Below are positions 47,034 to 58,842 of a DNA stretch of 64,000 nucleotides, piece after piece. The DNA comes from Nitratireductor thuwali. Its GTDB lineage: Bacteria > Pseudomonadota > Alphaproteobacteria > Rhizobiales > Rhizobiaceae. The notes beneath the pieces were generated by a model. The model had not been told where the DNA came from. It searched no databases and saw nothing but the letters and a program-made list of their open reading frames with translations. Numbering within the stretch: the stretch's first letter is position 1; each line of letters begins with the position of its first letter. The stretch is from assembly GCF_036621415.1 (NCBI RefSeq), contig NZ_CP030941.1, positions 4,152,001-4,216,000 on the forward strand, given 5' to 3'. The position numbers and the translations under genes are program-made.

Positions 47034-47771
47034 TCAGCCAAGACGCCCCAGCGCCGGAAATGTCTCCAGCATCCAATAGGCCATCGACTGCATCCCTCCC
47101 GTCAGAAACAGGACGCCGGCCAGCACCAGCAGCGCGCCGATGACTTTTTCAACGCGACCGAGATGGACCCGGAACCGCTGCAGGAAAGTCATGAACGCGC
47201 CGGAGAAGAGCGCGGCGATCAGGAACGGAATGCCGAGCCCGGCCGAATAGACGCCGAGCAGCATCGCCCCTTCGCCCACCGTCTCGCGCCCGCCCGCCAG
47301 CGTGAGGATGGGCCCGAGCACCGGCCCGATGCAGGGCGTCCAGCCGAAGGCAAAGGCCAGCCCCATCAGATAGGCGGCGCCAAGGCTCGCAGGCTTGCCT
47401 CCCGAGTGCAGGCGGGCCTCGCGAGACAGGAACGGGATGCGCACGAGGCCGAGGAAATTGAGCCCCATGACGATGATCAGCACGCCGGCCACCATCGCCA
47501 GTTCCTGCTGGTAGGTGCGCAGCAGCCCGCCGATCGTGGACGCGCCGGCGCCCAGCGCCACGAAAACGGTCGAGAAGCCGAGCACGAAGGTCAAGGCGGA
47601 TGCGAGCAGCGGCAGCCTGGCACGCAGGGCACCGGCGCCCTGCCGGAAATCTTCCACCGACACGCCGGCCATATAGCAAAGATAGGGGGGGACCAGCGGC
47701 AGAACGCAAGGCGACAGGAACGACAGTCCTCCCGCGAGCAGGGCGCTTGTATATCCGATGTCGAGTGCCAT
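47034..47771 (-). CDS. ccdA: Cytochrome c biogenesis protein CcdA
   Basis: A 245-residue inner-membrane protein with six hydrophobic segments, which passes reducing power from cytosolic thioredoxin to periplasmic thiol proteins. The two redox cysteines are in LSFLSPCVLPLVPP and FGWTPCIGPVLGP. ATG 47771 (MALDIGYTSALLAGG) is chosen; the frame opens further upstream. It is 70 bp from glmU on the same strand. The 220-bp gap to the tRNA gene holds its promoter and no gene. Confidence 0.94.
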   Translation of the reverse strand: MALDIGYTSALLAGGLSFLSPCVLPLVPPYLCYMAGVSVEDFRQGAGALRARLPLLASALTFVLGFSTVFVALGAGASTIGGLLRTYQQELAMVAGVLIIVMGLNFLGLVRIPFLSREARLHSGGKPASLGAAYLMGLAFAFGWTPCIGPVLGPILTLAGGRETVGEGAMLLGVYSAGLGIPFLIAALFSGAFMTFLQRFRVHLGRVEKVIGALLVLAGVLFLTGGMQSMAYWMLETFPALGRLG

Positions 47772-47991
47772 TCGCTCCAGTCTCTCCTTGCCGCCCGACG
47801 ACCATATAGCCGCGCATGCCGACACGCTCCAATAACGATCGCGTGGTCAAAGCGCCGCACATCCGTCCATCCCCCGAGGCCGGCGATGAAAAGCGTCAAC
47901 CGCGCCCGCAAAGCCGTCATTTGCGGTTGACCCCGCAAGGGCCTCTCACTATGTTCCGCCGCACTTTCACGGGAAGTAACCACACCCGTGC

Positions 47992-48067
47992 GAGCGCGTA
48001 GCTCAGCTGGTAGAGCAACTGACTTTTAATCAGTAGGTCCAGGGTTCGAGCCCCTGCGCGCTCACCA
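47992..48067 (+). tRNA. tRNA-Lys (anticodon UUU)
   Basis: The acceptor arms GAGCGCG (47992-47998) and CGCGCTC (48057-48063) pair fully. The D arm is GCTCAGCTGGTAGAGC, the anticodon stem ACTGA/TCAGT encloses CTTTTAA with anticodon TTT at 48025-48027, and the T arm is CAGGGTTCGAGCCCCTG. The discriminator is A and a CCA end is encoded (48065-48067). Confidence 0.98.
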
Positions 48068-48070
48068 TTC

Positions 48071-50199
<2,129 letters not shown>

Positions 50200-50252
50200 A
50201 CGGCCACCGAACCGATTGTTGAAGAGTTGTCATAGACAGGGATTTGAAAAGA

Positions 50253-51662
50253 ATGACGACAGCACAGGACCTTATGAAGCAGATCAAGGAAAACGACGTG
50301 AAATACGTCGATCTGCGCTTTACCGACCCCAAGGGCAAGATGCAGCACGTGACCATGGATGTGGGCTCCGTGGACGAGGACATGTTCGCCGACGGCGTCA
50401 TGTTCGACGGCTCATCGATCGCCGGCTGGAAGGCCATCAACGAGTCCGACATGGTGCTGATGCCGGACACCGAATCGGCCCATATGGACCCCTTCTTCGC
50501 CCAATCCACCATGGCGGTGATCTGCGACATTCTCGATCCGGTTTCCGGCGAATCCTATAATCGTGATCCGCGCGGCACCGCCAAGAAGGCGGAAGCCTAT
50601 GTGAAGTCGGAAGGCTTCGGGGACACCGTTTATGTCGGCCCCGAGGCGGAATTCTTCGTCTTCGACGACGTCAGGTACAAGGCCGACCCCTACAACACCG
50701 GTTTCAAGCTGGACTCGACCGAACTGCCGTCCAACGACGACACGGAATATGAGACCGGCAATCTCGGTCACCGTCCGCGCGTCAAGGGCGGATATTTCCC
50801 GGTTCCGCCCATCGATTCCTGCCAGGACATGCGCTCCGAGATGCTCACGGTCATGGGCGAGATGGGGGTGAAGATTGAGAAGCACCACCACGAGGTGGCC
50901 GCCGCCCAGCACGAGCTCGGAATGAAGTTCGACACGCTGACCCGCACCGCCGACATGCAGCAGGTCTACAAATACGTCGTCCACCAGGTCGCCAACGCCT
51001 ATGGCAAGACGGCCACCTTCATGCCCAAGCCCATCTATGGCGACAACGGCTCCGGCATGCACGTGCACCAGTCGATCTGGAAAGACGGCAAGCCCACCTT
51101 CGCGGGCAACGAATATGCCGGGCTTTCCGAGACCTGCCTCTATTATATCGGCGGCATCATCAAGCATGCCAAGGCGATCAACGCCTTCACCAACCCCTCG
51201 ACCAACTCCTACAAGCGCCTGGTTCCGGGCTTCGAGGCACCGGTCCTGCTCGCCTATTCCGCGCGCAACCGTTCGGCCTCCTGCCGCATTCCCTTCGGCT
51301 CCTCGCCGAAGTCCAAGCGCGTCGAGGTCCGCTTCCCCGACCCGTCGGCAAATCCATACCTGGCCTTCGCGGCCATGCTGATGGCCGGCCTCGACGGCAT
51401 CAAGAACAAGATCCACCCCGGCCAGCCGATGGACAAGGATCTCTACGACCTGCCGGCCAAGGAGCTGAAGAAGATCCCGACCGTCTGCGGCTCCCTGCGC
51501 GAAGCCCTGATGAGCCTCGACAAGGATCGCGGCTTCCTCAAAGCCGGCGGCGTGTTCGACGACGACCAGATCGATTCCTACATCGAACTCAAGATGGCCG
51601 AAGTGCTGCGTTTCGAGATGACGCCGCATCCGGTCGAGTTCGATATGTACTACTCGGTCTGA
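50253..51662 (+). CDS. glnA: Glutamine synthetase type I
   Basis: GlnA makes glutamine from glutamate, ammonia and ATP. The 469-residue protein shows the N-terminal DGSSIAGW, catalytic region [23 protein letters not shown], the Asn-Arg region [12 protein letters not shown] and the adenylylation site [10 protein letters not shown] (Tyr near 397), so GlnE can regulate it. ATG 50253 is taken; an in-frame Met three codons earlier is less typical. A strong terminator follows, which closes the glnB-glnA operon. Confidence 0.98.
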   Translation: MTTAQDLMKQIKENDVKYVDLRFTDPKGKMQHVTMDVGSVDEDMFADGVMFDGSSIAGWKAINESDMVLMPDTESAHMDPFFAQSTMAVICDILDPVSGESYNRDPRGTAKKAEAYVKSEGFGDTVYVGPEAEFFVFDDVRYKADPYNTGFKLDSTELPSNDDTEYETGNLGHRPRVKGGYFPVPPIDSCQDMRSEMLTVMGEMGVKIEKHHHEVAAAQHELGMKFDTLTRTADMQQVYKYVVHQVANAYGKTATFMPKPIYGDNGSGMHVHQSIWKDGKPTFAGNEYAGLSETCLYYIGGIIKHAKAINAFTNPSTNSYKRLVPGFEAPVLLAYSARNRSASCRIPFGSSPKSKRVEVRFPDPSANPYLAFAAMLMAGLDGIKNKIHPGQPMDKDLYDLPAKELKKIPTVCGSLREALMSLDKDRGFLKAGGVFDDDQIDSYIELKMAEVLRFEMTPHPVEFDMYYSV

Positions 51663-51690
51663 TCCGCGCCACGCGCTTTGCAACGAGCAG

Positions 51691-51719
51691 AACCCCCGGT
51701 GGAAACGCCGGGGGTTTTT
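51691..51719 (+). terminator. Rho-independent terminator of glnB-glnA
   Basis: AACCCCCGG (51691-51699), an 8-base loop, CCGGGGGTT (51708-51716), continuing into a run of five T. Confidence 0.92.
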
Positions 51720-51743
51720 CGTTTGCCGGCGGCGGGCGGGCGG

Positions 51744-52340
51744 CTACAGACGGTCGAGCGACCAGCTGACGATTTCGGCGGCGGCAACCTGGAAGGCGGC
51801 GTCGAGCGCACGGAAATAGGCATTGTTGCCGCTTCCGCTGACAGGCGCGCTGGCCACGAAGGTCTGCGAGGCCCGGACGACGCCCGTGCGGTCGTTCAAA
51901 ACGCGGACGTAAAGCTCGACGAAAGCCGCCTCGCCGCCATCGGCGCGAATCTCGAATGCGCGGATTTCCGGAATGATCTGATAATCGATGGCGAGCCCAT
52001 CGCCTGGCTTGCCGACGCCGCCAAGCGCATCGGTCGACTGAAAGGCCGCGGAGAGCTTGGCCTGGACGATGTTGGGCAGATTATCGGCCCAGCGCGCGCC
52101 GCCGAGGAGTTGGACGGCGCCATCCCGGGTCCGAACGACGATGTTCTCGCCGTCGAACACTTTCAGCGCGTCCGGCTCGGCAATCAATATCTGGACACGC
52201 GCCAGCCGACGGCCGCTCTCGACGCGCGGTGAACTCAGCTCATAGGCGTCGACCGGCGGCGGACCGAAGCCGGGAATGGCTGCGCATCCGCTCAGGGAAG
52301 CGGCGAGTGCAAGCCCGCATGCAATGCGCAATCTTCTCAA
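51744..52340 (-). CDS. ABC-type transport auxiliary lipoprotein (PqiC-like)
   Basis: A 198-residue lipoprotein: signal with lipobox LSGC (about 16-19), then VDAYELSSPRVESGRRLAR, FDGENIVVRTRDGAVQLLGG and ARWADNLPNIVQAKL of the ABC_trans_aux family. It ends the Mla-type operon and probably supports lipid transfer at the outer membrane, as PqiC or YmbA does with PqiB. A direct lipid role is inferred from context. Confidence 0.88.
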   Translation of the reverse strand: MRRLRIACGLALAASLSGCAAIPGFGPPPVDAYELSSPRVESGRRLARVQILIAEPDALKVFDGENIVVRTRDGAVQLLGGARWADNLPNIVQAKLSAAFQSTDALGGVGKPGDGLAIDYQIIPEIRAFEIRADGGEAAFVELYVRVLNDRTGVVRASQTFVASAPVSGSGNNAYFRALDAAFQVAAAEIVSWSLDRL

Positions 52341-52406
52341 TTCGAGCTCCCGGAAATCCCCTGCCCCCGTACAGGTCGAAAGTCTTGCGGGGCCGATCTG
52401 TCCTTG

Positions 52407-53780
52407 TCAACGGCGCTGGCGGCCCTCATAGCGCCGAATGGAGCCTTCCCCACCGGTAATGATGCGTTGCGGGTTCTGCTCGAATTCGGTGACGGCGCGC
52501 TCTATGCGGTTGATCGCGCGCCGGGAGTCTTGCACCAGCGCCTCCACCTCGCGCAATCCCTGAACGGAAAAGCGCGAAAGCCCCTCGGTGATCGGTCCTA
52601 TGCGGGCATTCAGCGTTTCGGCCACCTGGCGGAACGATTGCAGCGTGGCTCGCGCCTCTCCAATCAGGTCCTCGCCTTCGCCCGCGTCCAGCATGCCGTC
52701 GAGCTTCGCCAGCACGCCATCGACGCGAACGGAGGCCTGGTTGAGCCGACTGGCAAGCTGGCCCGCGTCGGAGATGAACTGATCGATATCCTCGGTGCGT
52801 CCGCCGATCGTCTGGCTGACGCGGGCGATGTCCTTCGAAGCCTCGTTGACGGCGGTGCTCGCCTGCTCGAAATTCTGAACGGCCGTGGCCACGGCCGCGG
52901 CGTCCACTCCCTCCAGCACGTCATCGACCTTGCCGAGCGTGACGGTCGCATTGCGCGAGAAGTCGCCGATCGAGGCGACCGCCTCGTCAACGCCCGCCAT
53001 GATCGTGTCGAGCTCGTCGCTGGCGCTCGCCAGCCGGCTGGTGAACGTGTCGATATTGCCGACGATCTTGGCCACCCGCTCCCTGTCGACGGAAACGATC
53101 AGTTCCTCGGCTGCCTGCAGGGTCGTTTCGAGCTGGTCCGAAACCTTCGCGATGGTGCCGGACAGGTTGCTGACATTTTCGAGGAAGCGGTCGATGCCTT
53201 CGGCATTGCGCGACAGCGAGGCAGAGAAGGTCTCGACATTGCGTAGCGTCTCCGTCAACGGACCGCGCGCGTCGGTCACGAAGCCCTCCAGTTCCCCGAT
53301 GACGTTGTCGGCGCGCGTCAGGAGGCTTTGGGCCGTCTGCAGCAGGTTCGTCACTGCGGAAGGGCTCGCCGTGATCTCGGCGACCGTATTCTGCTCCTCG
53401 GCCAGTTCGAGGAGGTTCGGCTCATCGGGATCCCCGCCCTTCAGTTCGATATTTGCCGTTCCGGTGAGACCCGCCAGCCCGACATCGGCCTGCGTCGAGC
53501 GCGTGATGGGCGTCAGCCGGTCGACCTCCGCATCGGCGATGGCAACGCTCGGATTGGTAAGGTCGAGATAGACGCGGCGGACATCGCCCACCTGGACACC
53601 GTTGAAAAGAACCGCGCTGCCACGTCGAAGTCCGGACGCCGAACCGGGGATGCGGAAACGCAGCGTAGCGGTCTCGCCGCGATCGCCGATTGCAGCCGTC
53701 CAGTAGACGAACCCGAATGCCGCCAGAACGGCAAGGATCGTGAACAACCCGACGACGACATAATTTGCTTTTGTTTCCAT
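52407..53780 (-). CDS. MlaD-type MCE domain protein
   Basis: A 457-residue periplasmic substrate-binding protein anchored by one membrane segment (about 8-28). The single MCE domain is about 38-118 (IPGSASGLRRGSAVLFNGVQ, VGDVRRVYLDLTNP, ADVGLAGLTGTANIELKGGD). It is followed by about 330 residues of predicted helix and coiled coil (NVETFSASLSRNAEGIDRFL and similar), longer than E. coli MlaD and typical of Rhizobiales. It binds phospholipid as a ring in the Mla system and is encoded between the ATPase and lipoprotein genes. Confidence 0.92.
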   Translation of the reverse strand: METKANYVVVGLFTILAVLAAFGFVYWTAAIGDRGETATLRFRIPGSASGLRRGSAVLFNGVQVGDVRRVYLDLTNPSVAIADAEVDRLTPITRSTQADVGLAGLTGTANIELKGGDPDEPNLLELAEEQNTVAEITASPSAVTNLLQTAQSLLTRADNVIGELEGFVTDARGPLTETLRNVETFSASLSRNAEGIDRFLENVSNLSGTIAKVSDQLETTLQAAEELIVSVDRERVAKIVGNIDTFTSRLASASDELDTIMAGVDEAVASIGDFSRNATVTLGKVDDVLEGVDAAAVATAVQNFEQASTAVNEASKDIARVSQTIGGRTEDIDQFISDAGQLASRLNQASVRVDGVLAKLDGMLDAGEGEDLIGEARATLQSFRQVAETLNARIGPITEGLSRFSVQGLREVEALVQDSRRAINRIERAVTEFEQNPQRIITGGEGSIRRYEGRQRR

Positions 53781-53809
53781 CAGTTAGACGTCTTCTTTAT
53801 ATCTGTTCG

Positions 53810-54619
53810 TCAGCGATCTATACGCCGCGCGCGCTTGCCCCGGAAATAGGACTTCACCCACGGCTCCTCGCTTTGCATCATGTCGTCGACAGTGCCTTCC
53901 ACCAGTACACGTTTCTTGCCCAGCACGGCAATGCGATCGCATGCCGTCAACAGGCTGTCGAGATCATGGGTCACCATATAAACGGTCAGGCCCATCGTAT
54001 CGCGCATCTTGGCGACCAACTCGTCGAAGTCGGCCGCACCGATCGGATCGAGGCCGGAAGTGGGTTCGTCCAGGAACACGATGTCGGGATCAAGCGCCAG
54101 GGCGCGGGCAAGCGCGGCGCGCTTGATCATGCCTCCCGACAATTCGTAAGGGTGCTTGTAAGCGGCATCGCGCGGCAGCCCCACCAGTTCCACCTTGAGC
54201 AGCGCCAGCTCGTTCATGAGCGCCTTCGGCAGGTCGAGATATTCGCGCATGGGGACCTGAATGTTCTCCAGGACGGTCAACGCCGAAAACAGGGCGCCGT
54301 GCTGGAACATGACGCCGAGGCGCATGTCGAGCAGCATGCGCTCGTGCTCGTCCAGATGCTGCAGGTCCTTGTCGAACAGGCAGATCGACCCGGCGGCCTT
54401 GGGCACCAGGCCCAGTATGGCGCGCAGCAGCACCGACTTTCCCGACCCGGAAGCGCCGACGAAGCCCAGGATTTCGCCGCGATACACGTCCAGCGACAGG
54501 TTTTCCAGAACGCTTGTCTCGCCGAACCTCACGCTGACGTCCCGCGCCGAGAGCACCACCTCGCGCCGTTCGTTCTGCGCCGGCTCGGCGCCGTCGTTTT
54601 GGGGCGATGCGGCCATCAA
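53810..54619 (-). CDS. Mla-type ABC transporter ATP-binding protein
   Basis: A 269-residue ATPase (MlaF type): Walker A GFVGASGSGKSVLLRAILG, Q-loop MFQHGALFSALTV, signature YELSGGMIKRAALARALALD, Walker B DIVFLDEPTSGLDPIGA and switch His in VTHDLDS. Its ATG overlaps the permease stop as ATGA (54616-54619), so translation is coupled. It powers lipid transport with the permease and MCE protein. Confidence 0.95.
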   Translation of the reverse strand: MMAASPQNDGAEPAQNERREVVLSARDVSVRFGETSVLENLSLDVYRGEILGFVGASGSGKSVLLRAILGLVPKAAGSICLFDKDLQHLDEHERMLLDMRLGVMFQHGALFSALTVLENIQVPMREYLDLPKALMNELALLKVELVGLPRDAAYKHPYELSGGMIKRAALARALALDPDIVFLDEPTSGLDPIGAADFDELVAKMRDTMGLTVYMVTHDLDSLLTACDRIAVLGKKRVLVEGTVDDMMQSEEPWVKSYFRGKRARRIDR

Positions 54620-55803
54620 AAATCGATCGCCGCGTAGAACATGGCAAACATCCCGTCCACCACGATGACGACGAATATGGCCTTCACCACCGAGGCCGTG
54701 ACGTGGCTGCCGAGCGACTCGGCGCTGCCGCCGACCTTCATGCCTTCGACCGAGGCGATCACGCCGATGATCAGCGCCATGAACGGCGCTTTGATGAGGC
54801 CGGCGAAGATGCTCGACAGATCGATGGCCTCACGCAGTCGGTCGATGAAGGCAGCCGGCGGGATGCCCGAATAAAGCCAGGCCGTGGCCATCGCGCCAGC
54901 CAGCGCGGCGAAATTGGCTACGATGGTAAGGCACGGTATGGCGATCACGAGGGCGACGAGGCGCGGAAACACCAGCACGCCAACGGGGTTGAGGCCGATC
55001 ACGGTAAGGGCGTCGACTTCCTCCCGCATCTTCATGGAGCCAATTTCGGCGGTGATCGCACTTCCGGAGCGGCCGGAGATCATGATCGCCGTCATCAGCA
55101 CGCCGAGCTCGCGAAGGATCAGGATGCCGACAAGGTCGACAACGAATATCTCCGCGCCGAAATAGCGCAGCTGGAACGCGCCCTGCTGGGCGATGATGGC
55201 GCCGACGATAGCCGACATCAACACGATGATCGGCACGGCGCCCACGCCCATCCGGTCGATCTGGCTGACGATGGCCGCCGGGTTGATGGCATGCTTGCGG
55301 CCCAGCTTCATCTGGGCGCCGCTGACGGTGGCCCCGAGGATGTGAAGCCCGTAGCGTATATCGTCGCGCGCTTCGTACATGGAGCGGCCGACAGCCATGG
55401 GAATACGAACGAGCCAGCCGTCCCGCGGCGGCTTGGGCGGCAATTCCGGCTGTTCCGCGATTGGCTCGACGGCCTCCAGCAATATTCTGGCGGCAGCGCT
55501 TTCGCCGCTGATCTCGACGGTTGCCCCGCGCCGCCGCTGTTCGGCGATGAGCCGGGCGATCAGCCATGCTCCGGCCGTGTCCAGATAGCCCGTTCGGGAA
55601 AGGTCGAGTTCCAGCGTTTCGAAATCGTCGCGTGCCAGAAGTGCCCGCATATCGCCGTCGACGAGGCCCACCGTCCGCGTGGTCCAGTCACCGGCAAGCC
55701 GGCAGGCCAGCGTGCCGCCGTCGGACGAGGTTTCCACGGCCGGGGCGCGCACCGCCCCAGGCTGGCCTTCGTCATGTGCTTGCGTCATCTCACTGCTCGC
55801 CAT
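54616..55803 (-). CDS. MlaE-type permease with N-terminal STAS domain
   Basis: A 395-residue protein: an N-terminal STAS-like domain (about 25-115: GGTLACRLAGDWTTRT, LDLSRTGYLDTAGAWLIARL) fused to an MlaE permease (MGVGAVPIIVLMSAIVGAII, GAEIFVVDLVGILILRELGV, MISGRSGSAITAEIGSMKMR, EEVDALTVIGLNPVGVLVFP). The fused STAS domain replaces the separate MlaB protein of E. coli. Starts at 55803 and 55788 are possible. It is the first gene of the operon. MlaC and MlaA partners are absent from the window. Confidence 0.93.
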   Translation of the reverse strand: MASSEMTQAHDEGQPGAVRAPAVETSSDGGTLACRLAGDWTTRTVGLVDGDMRALLARDDFETLELDLSRTGYLDTAGAWLIARLIAEQRRRGATVEISGESAAARILLEAVEPIAEQPELPPKPPRDGWLVRIPMAVGRSMYEARDDIRYGLHILGATVSGAQMKLGRKHAINPAAIVSQIDRMGVGAVPIIVLMSAIVGAIIAQQGAFQLRYFGAEIFVVDLVGILILRELGVLMTAIMISGRSGSAITAEIGSMKMREEVDALTVIGLNPVGVLVFPRLVALVIAIPCLTIVANFAALAGAMATAWLYSGIPPAAFIDRLREAIDLSSIFAGLIKAPFMALIIGVIASVEGMKVGGSAESLGSHVTASVVKAIFVVIVVDGMFAMFYAAIDF

Positions 55804-55903
55804 AAACGTGCTTTAGCGCATCAACCCGTTCCGTGGGAACCGATTTCGCCCCGCGCGGCTTCGGATAGAGGCTTGCCCACAACAGACGAACCCGAGAGGA
55901 CCC

Positions 55904-56886
55904 ATGCCGCTTTCCCTGATCGTCGAAGTCGAGCGCTTTCCCATTGCCGGCGTTTTCCGCATTTCCAGGGAATCGCGCACGGAAGCGACTGTCGTCACCT
56001 GCATTATCGGCGACGACAGGGCGACCGGGCGCGGGGAGTGCGTGCCGTACAAGCGCTATGGGAGACACTGGAAGGGGTCGTTGAACTCATTGAAAGCCTC
56101 CGCTCCGACATTGCCGACGGCATCACGCGGCGGGAACTCATGTCGAAGATGCCGGCAGGGGCGGCGCGCAACGCCATCGACTGCGCCCTGTGGGATCTGG
56201 AAGCCAAGCGGAGCGGCAAGCCCGTTTACGAGCACGTCTGCCGGCAGCCGCCGCGGCCCGTGACGACCGCCTACACGATCTCGCTCGGAGAGCCCGACGA
56301 GATGGCCACACGGGCGCGCGCCGTCTCGGACCGGCCGCTGCTCAAGGTGAAGGTCGGCGGCGCCAATGACGTGGCCCGCATTCGAGCAGTCGCAGCGGCC
56401 GCGCCGAACAGCCGGCTCATCGTCGACGCCAATGAAGGCTGGAACGACGACAACATAAAAGACAATCTTTTGGCCTGCGCCCATCACAATGTGGCGCTGG
56501 TAGAGCAGCCGCTGCCCGCGGGGAAGGATGCGATATTACGGGATATTCCCCACGCCGTGCCGGTCTGCGCCGACGAAAGCCTGCATACCGCCGATGATCT
56601 GGAAGCGATGCGCGGCCTTTACGACGCCATCAACATCAAGCTCGACAAGACCGGTGGCCTGACGGCAGCGCTGGAACTGCGCGAAAAGGGCCGTGAACTC
56701 GGCTTCTCGATAATGATCGGCTGCATGGTCGGCACGTCGCTTGCCATGGCGCCCGGCGTCTTGTTGGCGCAAGACGCCGATTTTGTGGACCTCGACGGGC
56801 CATTGATGCTCAGGGAAGACCGTGTGCCGGGGCTCCGCTATTCCGGTGCCCTCGTTTCGCCGCCCGATCCCGACCTGTGGGGCTAG
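55904..56886 (+). pseudogene. L-Ala-D/L-Glu (dipeptide) epimerase, frameshifted
   Basis: An enolase-superfamily enzyme that epimerises murein-derived dipeptides. ATG 55904 with GAGAGGA upstream encodes MPLSLIVEVERFPIAGVFRI and then GRGECVPYKRYG; the rest (ETLEGVVELIESLRSD to PPDPDLWG) is in another frame. One G is missing in the run at 56060-56062; restoring it gives 327 residues. Active-site residues are intact: LLKVKVGG (Lys pair), IVDANEGW, LVEQPLP, CADESLH, NIKLDKTGG and GCMVGTS. A base-call error is more likely than inactivation. A longer open frame that reaches back over the mlaE gene is not real. Confidence 0.88.
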
Positions 56887-56891
56887 AGTGC

Positions 56892-56931
56892 TTCCAGGAA
56901 AAGTGGAAGCCGGTCTTCGGTCTAGAATTGC
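56892..56931 (-). repeat. Intergenic palindromic repeat, family 1, copy 3 (inverted)
   Basis: On the minus strand it reads GCAATTCTAGACCGAAGACC and continues CGGCTTCCACTTTTCCTGGA, matching the copy at 19231-19274 with a few changes in the left part. It lies just after the epimerase stop, between convergent genes like the other two copies. Confidence 0.72.
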
Positions 56932-56967
56932 ATACGGTTCGGCGCTCTTGTGAAATGGTGAACGGAT

Positions 56968-57813
56968 CTAGGCCGGTTCGACTTCGACCGGCTTCGGGCG
57001 GATGCCGGCTTCCAGGCGTTTGCGCCCACGTTCGGCCGCTGTCGTCAACGCGGGATGGCCCGTCCATGACAGAATGTCGAAACGGCCGTCGAAATCCTCG
57101 ACCAGCGCGGTGCAACTCTCCACCCAGTCGCCGGTGTTCATGTAGCGCACGCCGGCGATGTCCTCGATCGCGGCGTGATGGATATGGCCGCAGATCACTC
57201 CGTCGACATTCGACCGCACCGCTTCCTGCGCCAGGATGTCCTGAAAGGAACTGATGAACTTCACGGCCTTCTTGACCTTGACCTTGGCCCAGGAGGAGAA
57301 CGACCAGTAGGGCCGCCCCATGAGCCGGCGGAAGAAGCCGACGGCCCGATTAACCAGAATGGCACCGTCATAGGCCTTATCGCCGAGATAGGCGAGCCAG
57401 CGGACATTGTGCACCACGGCGTCGAACTGGTCGCCATGGATGACCAGAAAGCGCTTTCCGTCCGCGGCCTCGTGGACAATGCGGTCGGCCACCACGATCC
57501 CGCCGAAATGCACGCCCTGGAAAGGCCGCAGGAACTCGTCGTGATTGCCGGCGATATAGTAGATTCTCGTCCCCTTGCGCGCCTTGCGCAGCAGCTTTTG
57601 CACGACGTCGTTATGGGCCTGCGGCCAATGCCAGGAGCGCCGCAGCCGCCAACCGTCGACGATATCTCCGACCAGATAGATCGTCTCCGCCTCGTGATGG
57701 CGCAGGAAGTCTATGAGGAATTCCGCCTTGGCGGGCTTCGATCCCAGGTGAACGTCCGAGATGAAGATGGTGCGGTATCTGTGGGGCGTGGCGGCGGTCA
57801 TCGCTTCGTCCAT
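56968..57813 (-). CDS. LpxH-like UDP-2,3-diacylglucosamine diphosphatase family metallophosphoesterase
   Basis: A 281-residue calcineurin-like phosphoesterase: DVHLGSKPAKAEFLIDFL, LVGDIVDGWRLR, YYIAGNHDEFLRPF, VIHGDQFDAVV and CGHIHHAAIEDI supply the two-metal site. It groups with LpxH-like proteins. Many alphaproteobacteria use LpxI for lipid A, so this enzyme may have another lipid or nucleotide substrate. Starts at 57813 and 57801 are possible. The 213-bp gap to the SDR gene shows the dyad CCGCAT-GG-ATGCGG and no gene. Confidence 0.85.
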   Translation of the reverse strand: MDEAMTAATPHRYRTIFISDVHLGSKPAKAEFLIDFLRHHEAETIYLVGDIVDGWRLRRSWHWPQAHNDVVQKLLRKARKGTRIYYIAGNHDEFLRPFQGVHFGGIVVADRIVHEAADGKRFLVIHGDQFDAVVHNVRWLAYLGDKAYDGAILVNRAVGFFRRLMGRPYWSFSSWAKVKVKKAVKFISSFQDILAQEAVRSNVDGVICGHIHHAAIEDIAGVRYMNTGDWVESCTALVEDFDGRFDILSWTGHPALTTAAERGRKRLEAGIRPKPVEVEPA

Positions 57814-58026
57814 GCTAGAGCCTTCTGCGGTCAGATCGAATCGTTTGGGCTCCGCATGGATGCGGAAAACCGAGGAAATGAGGGCATTTTGTGCGTTCCA
57901 GAGGCCTCAAGGCGTTCCAAGTGCGGTCGCGCCTCCTATGGCCAGATTCATGTCACAGCCATATGACGGTTGTTTATTGCCCCCCTTGCGGCTAGATGAA
58001 CCGGACGGAAAATCGGGGAGAAAATC

Positions 58027-58806
58027 ATGGATCTCGGCATCAGCGGGAAGAACGCCATCGTCTGCGCATCGAGCCGGGGCCTCGGCCGCGGTTGCGCCAT
58101 GGCGCTGGCGGAGGCCGGCTGCCGCGTGGTCGTCAACGGGCGCAGCGCCGATTCGGTGAAGCGGACGGCCGAGGAGATCCGCGACCGCTTTTCCGCCGAG
58201 GTCGCCGAGGTCATCGGCGACGTGGCGGAGCCTGCGGTCCAGAAGGCGCTTCTGGCCGCGTGCCCCGCGCCAGACATCCTCGTCAACAATAATGGCGGCC
58301 CTCCCCGGCGCGACTTCCGGGAGCTTACGCGCGAAGCGATGCTCGACGGGGTGACCCAGAACATGGTCGTTCCTCTCGAGCTCATTCAGGCCGTGGTGGA
58401 CGGTATGGCCGAGCGCGGTTTCGGCCGTATCGTCAACATCACCTCGCTTTCCGTGTACATGCCGATCGAAGGTCTCGACCTTTCGTCCGGCGCGCGCGCC
58501 GGTCTCACGGCCTTCCTTGCCGGGGTGTCCCGCACCGTGGCGTCCAGCAACGTGACCATCAACAACATCCTGCCCGGCAAGATGGATACCGAGCGCCTGC
58601 AAGGCGGAATTCGCCGCGGCGCAGAAACGTCGGGAATGAGCGTCGAGCAGCAGGCCAAGCTCCAGATGGAGGCAATCCCGGCCAAACGGTTCGGAACGGC
58701 AGAGGAGTTCGGCAAGGCCTGCGCTTTCCTGTGCTCTTCGCATGCGGGCTACATCACCGGCCAGAATCTCATCCTGGACGGCGGCCTCTACACCAGCGCA
58801 TTCTAA
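58027..58806 (+). CDS. SDR family protein with atypical catalytic residues
   Basis: A 259-residue Rossmann-fold SDR: cofactor loop ASSRGLGRG at 14-22, the NNNGG motif near 87-91, and GRIVNITS at 133-140 with the catalytic Ser. Where classical SDRs have YxxxK, the sequence reads SSGAR (Ser 153 and Arg 157), a substitution that I recall from a subgroup of 3-oxoacyl-ACP reductase-like proteins. Oxidoreductase activity is therefore not assured. The C-terminal GYITGQNLILDGGLYTSAF is typical. It is 36 bp upstream of maeB and on the same strand. Confidence 0.88.
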   Translation: MDLGISGKNAIVCASSRGLGRGCAMALAEAGCRVVVNGRSADSVKRTAEEIRDRFSAEVAEVIGDVAEPAVQKALLAACPAPDILVNNNGGPPRRDFRELTREAMLDGVTQNMVVPLELIQAVVDGMAERGFGRIVNITSLSVYMPIEGLDLSSGARAGLTAFLAGVSRTVASSNVTINNILPGKMDTERLQGGIRRGAETSGMSVEQQAKLQMEAIPAKRFGTAEEFGKACAFLCSSHAGYITGQNLILDGGLYTSAF

Positions 58807-58842
58807 TTCTTCCCGCATCGCGAGCGGACAAGGGAATATTTC

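Noticed and set aside
54607..55903. Plus-strand open frame leading into the epimerase body
   Set aside because: It is antisense to the Mla permease, with His/Asp/Arg-rich non-protein composition; the epimerase starts at 55904 in another frame.
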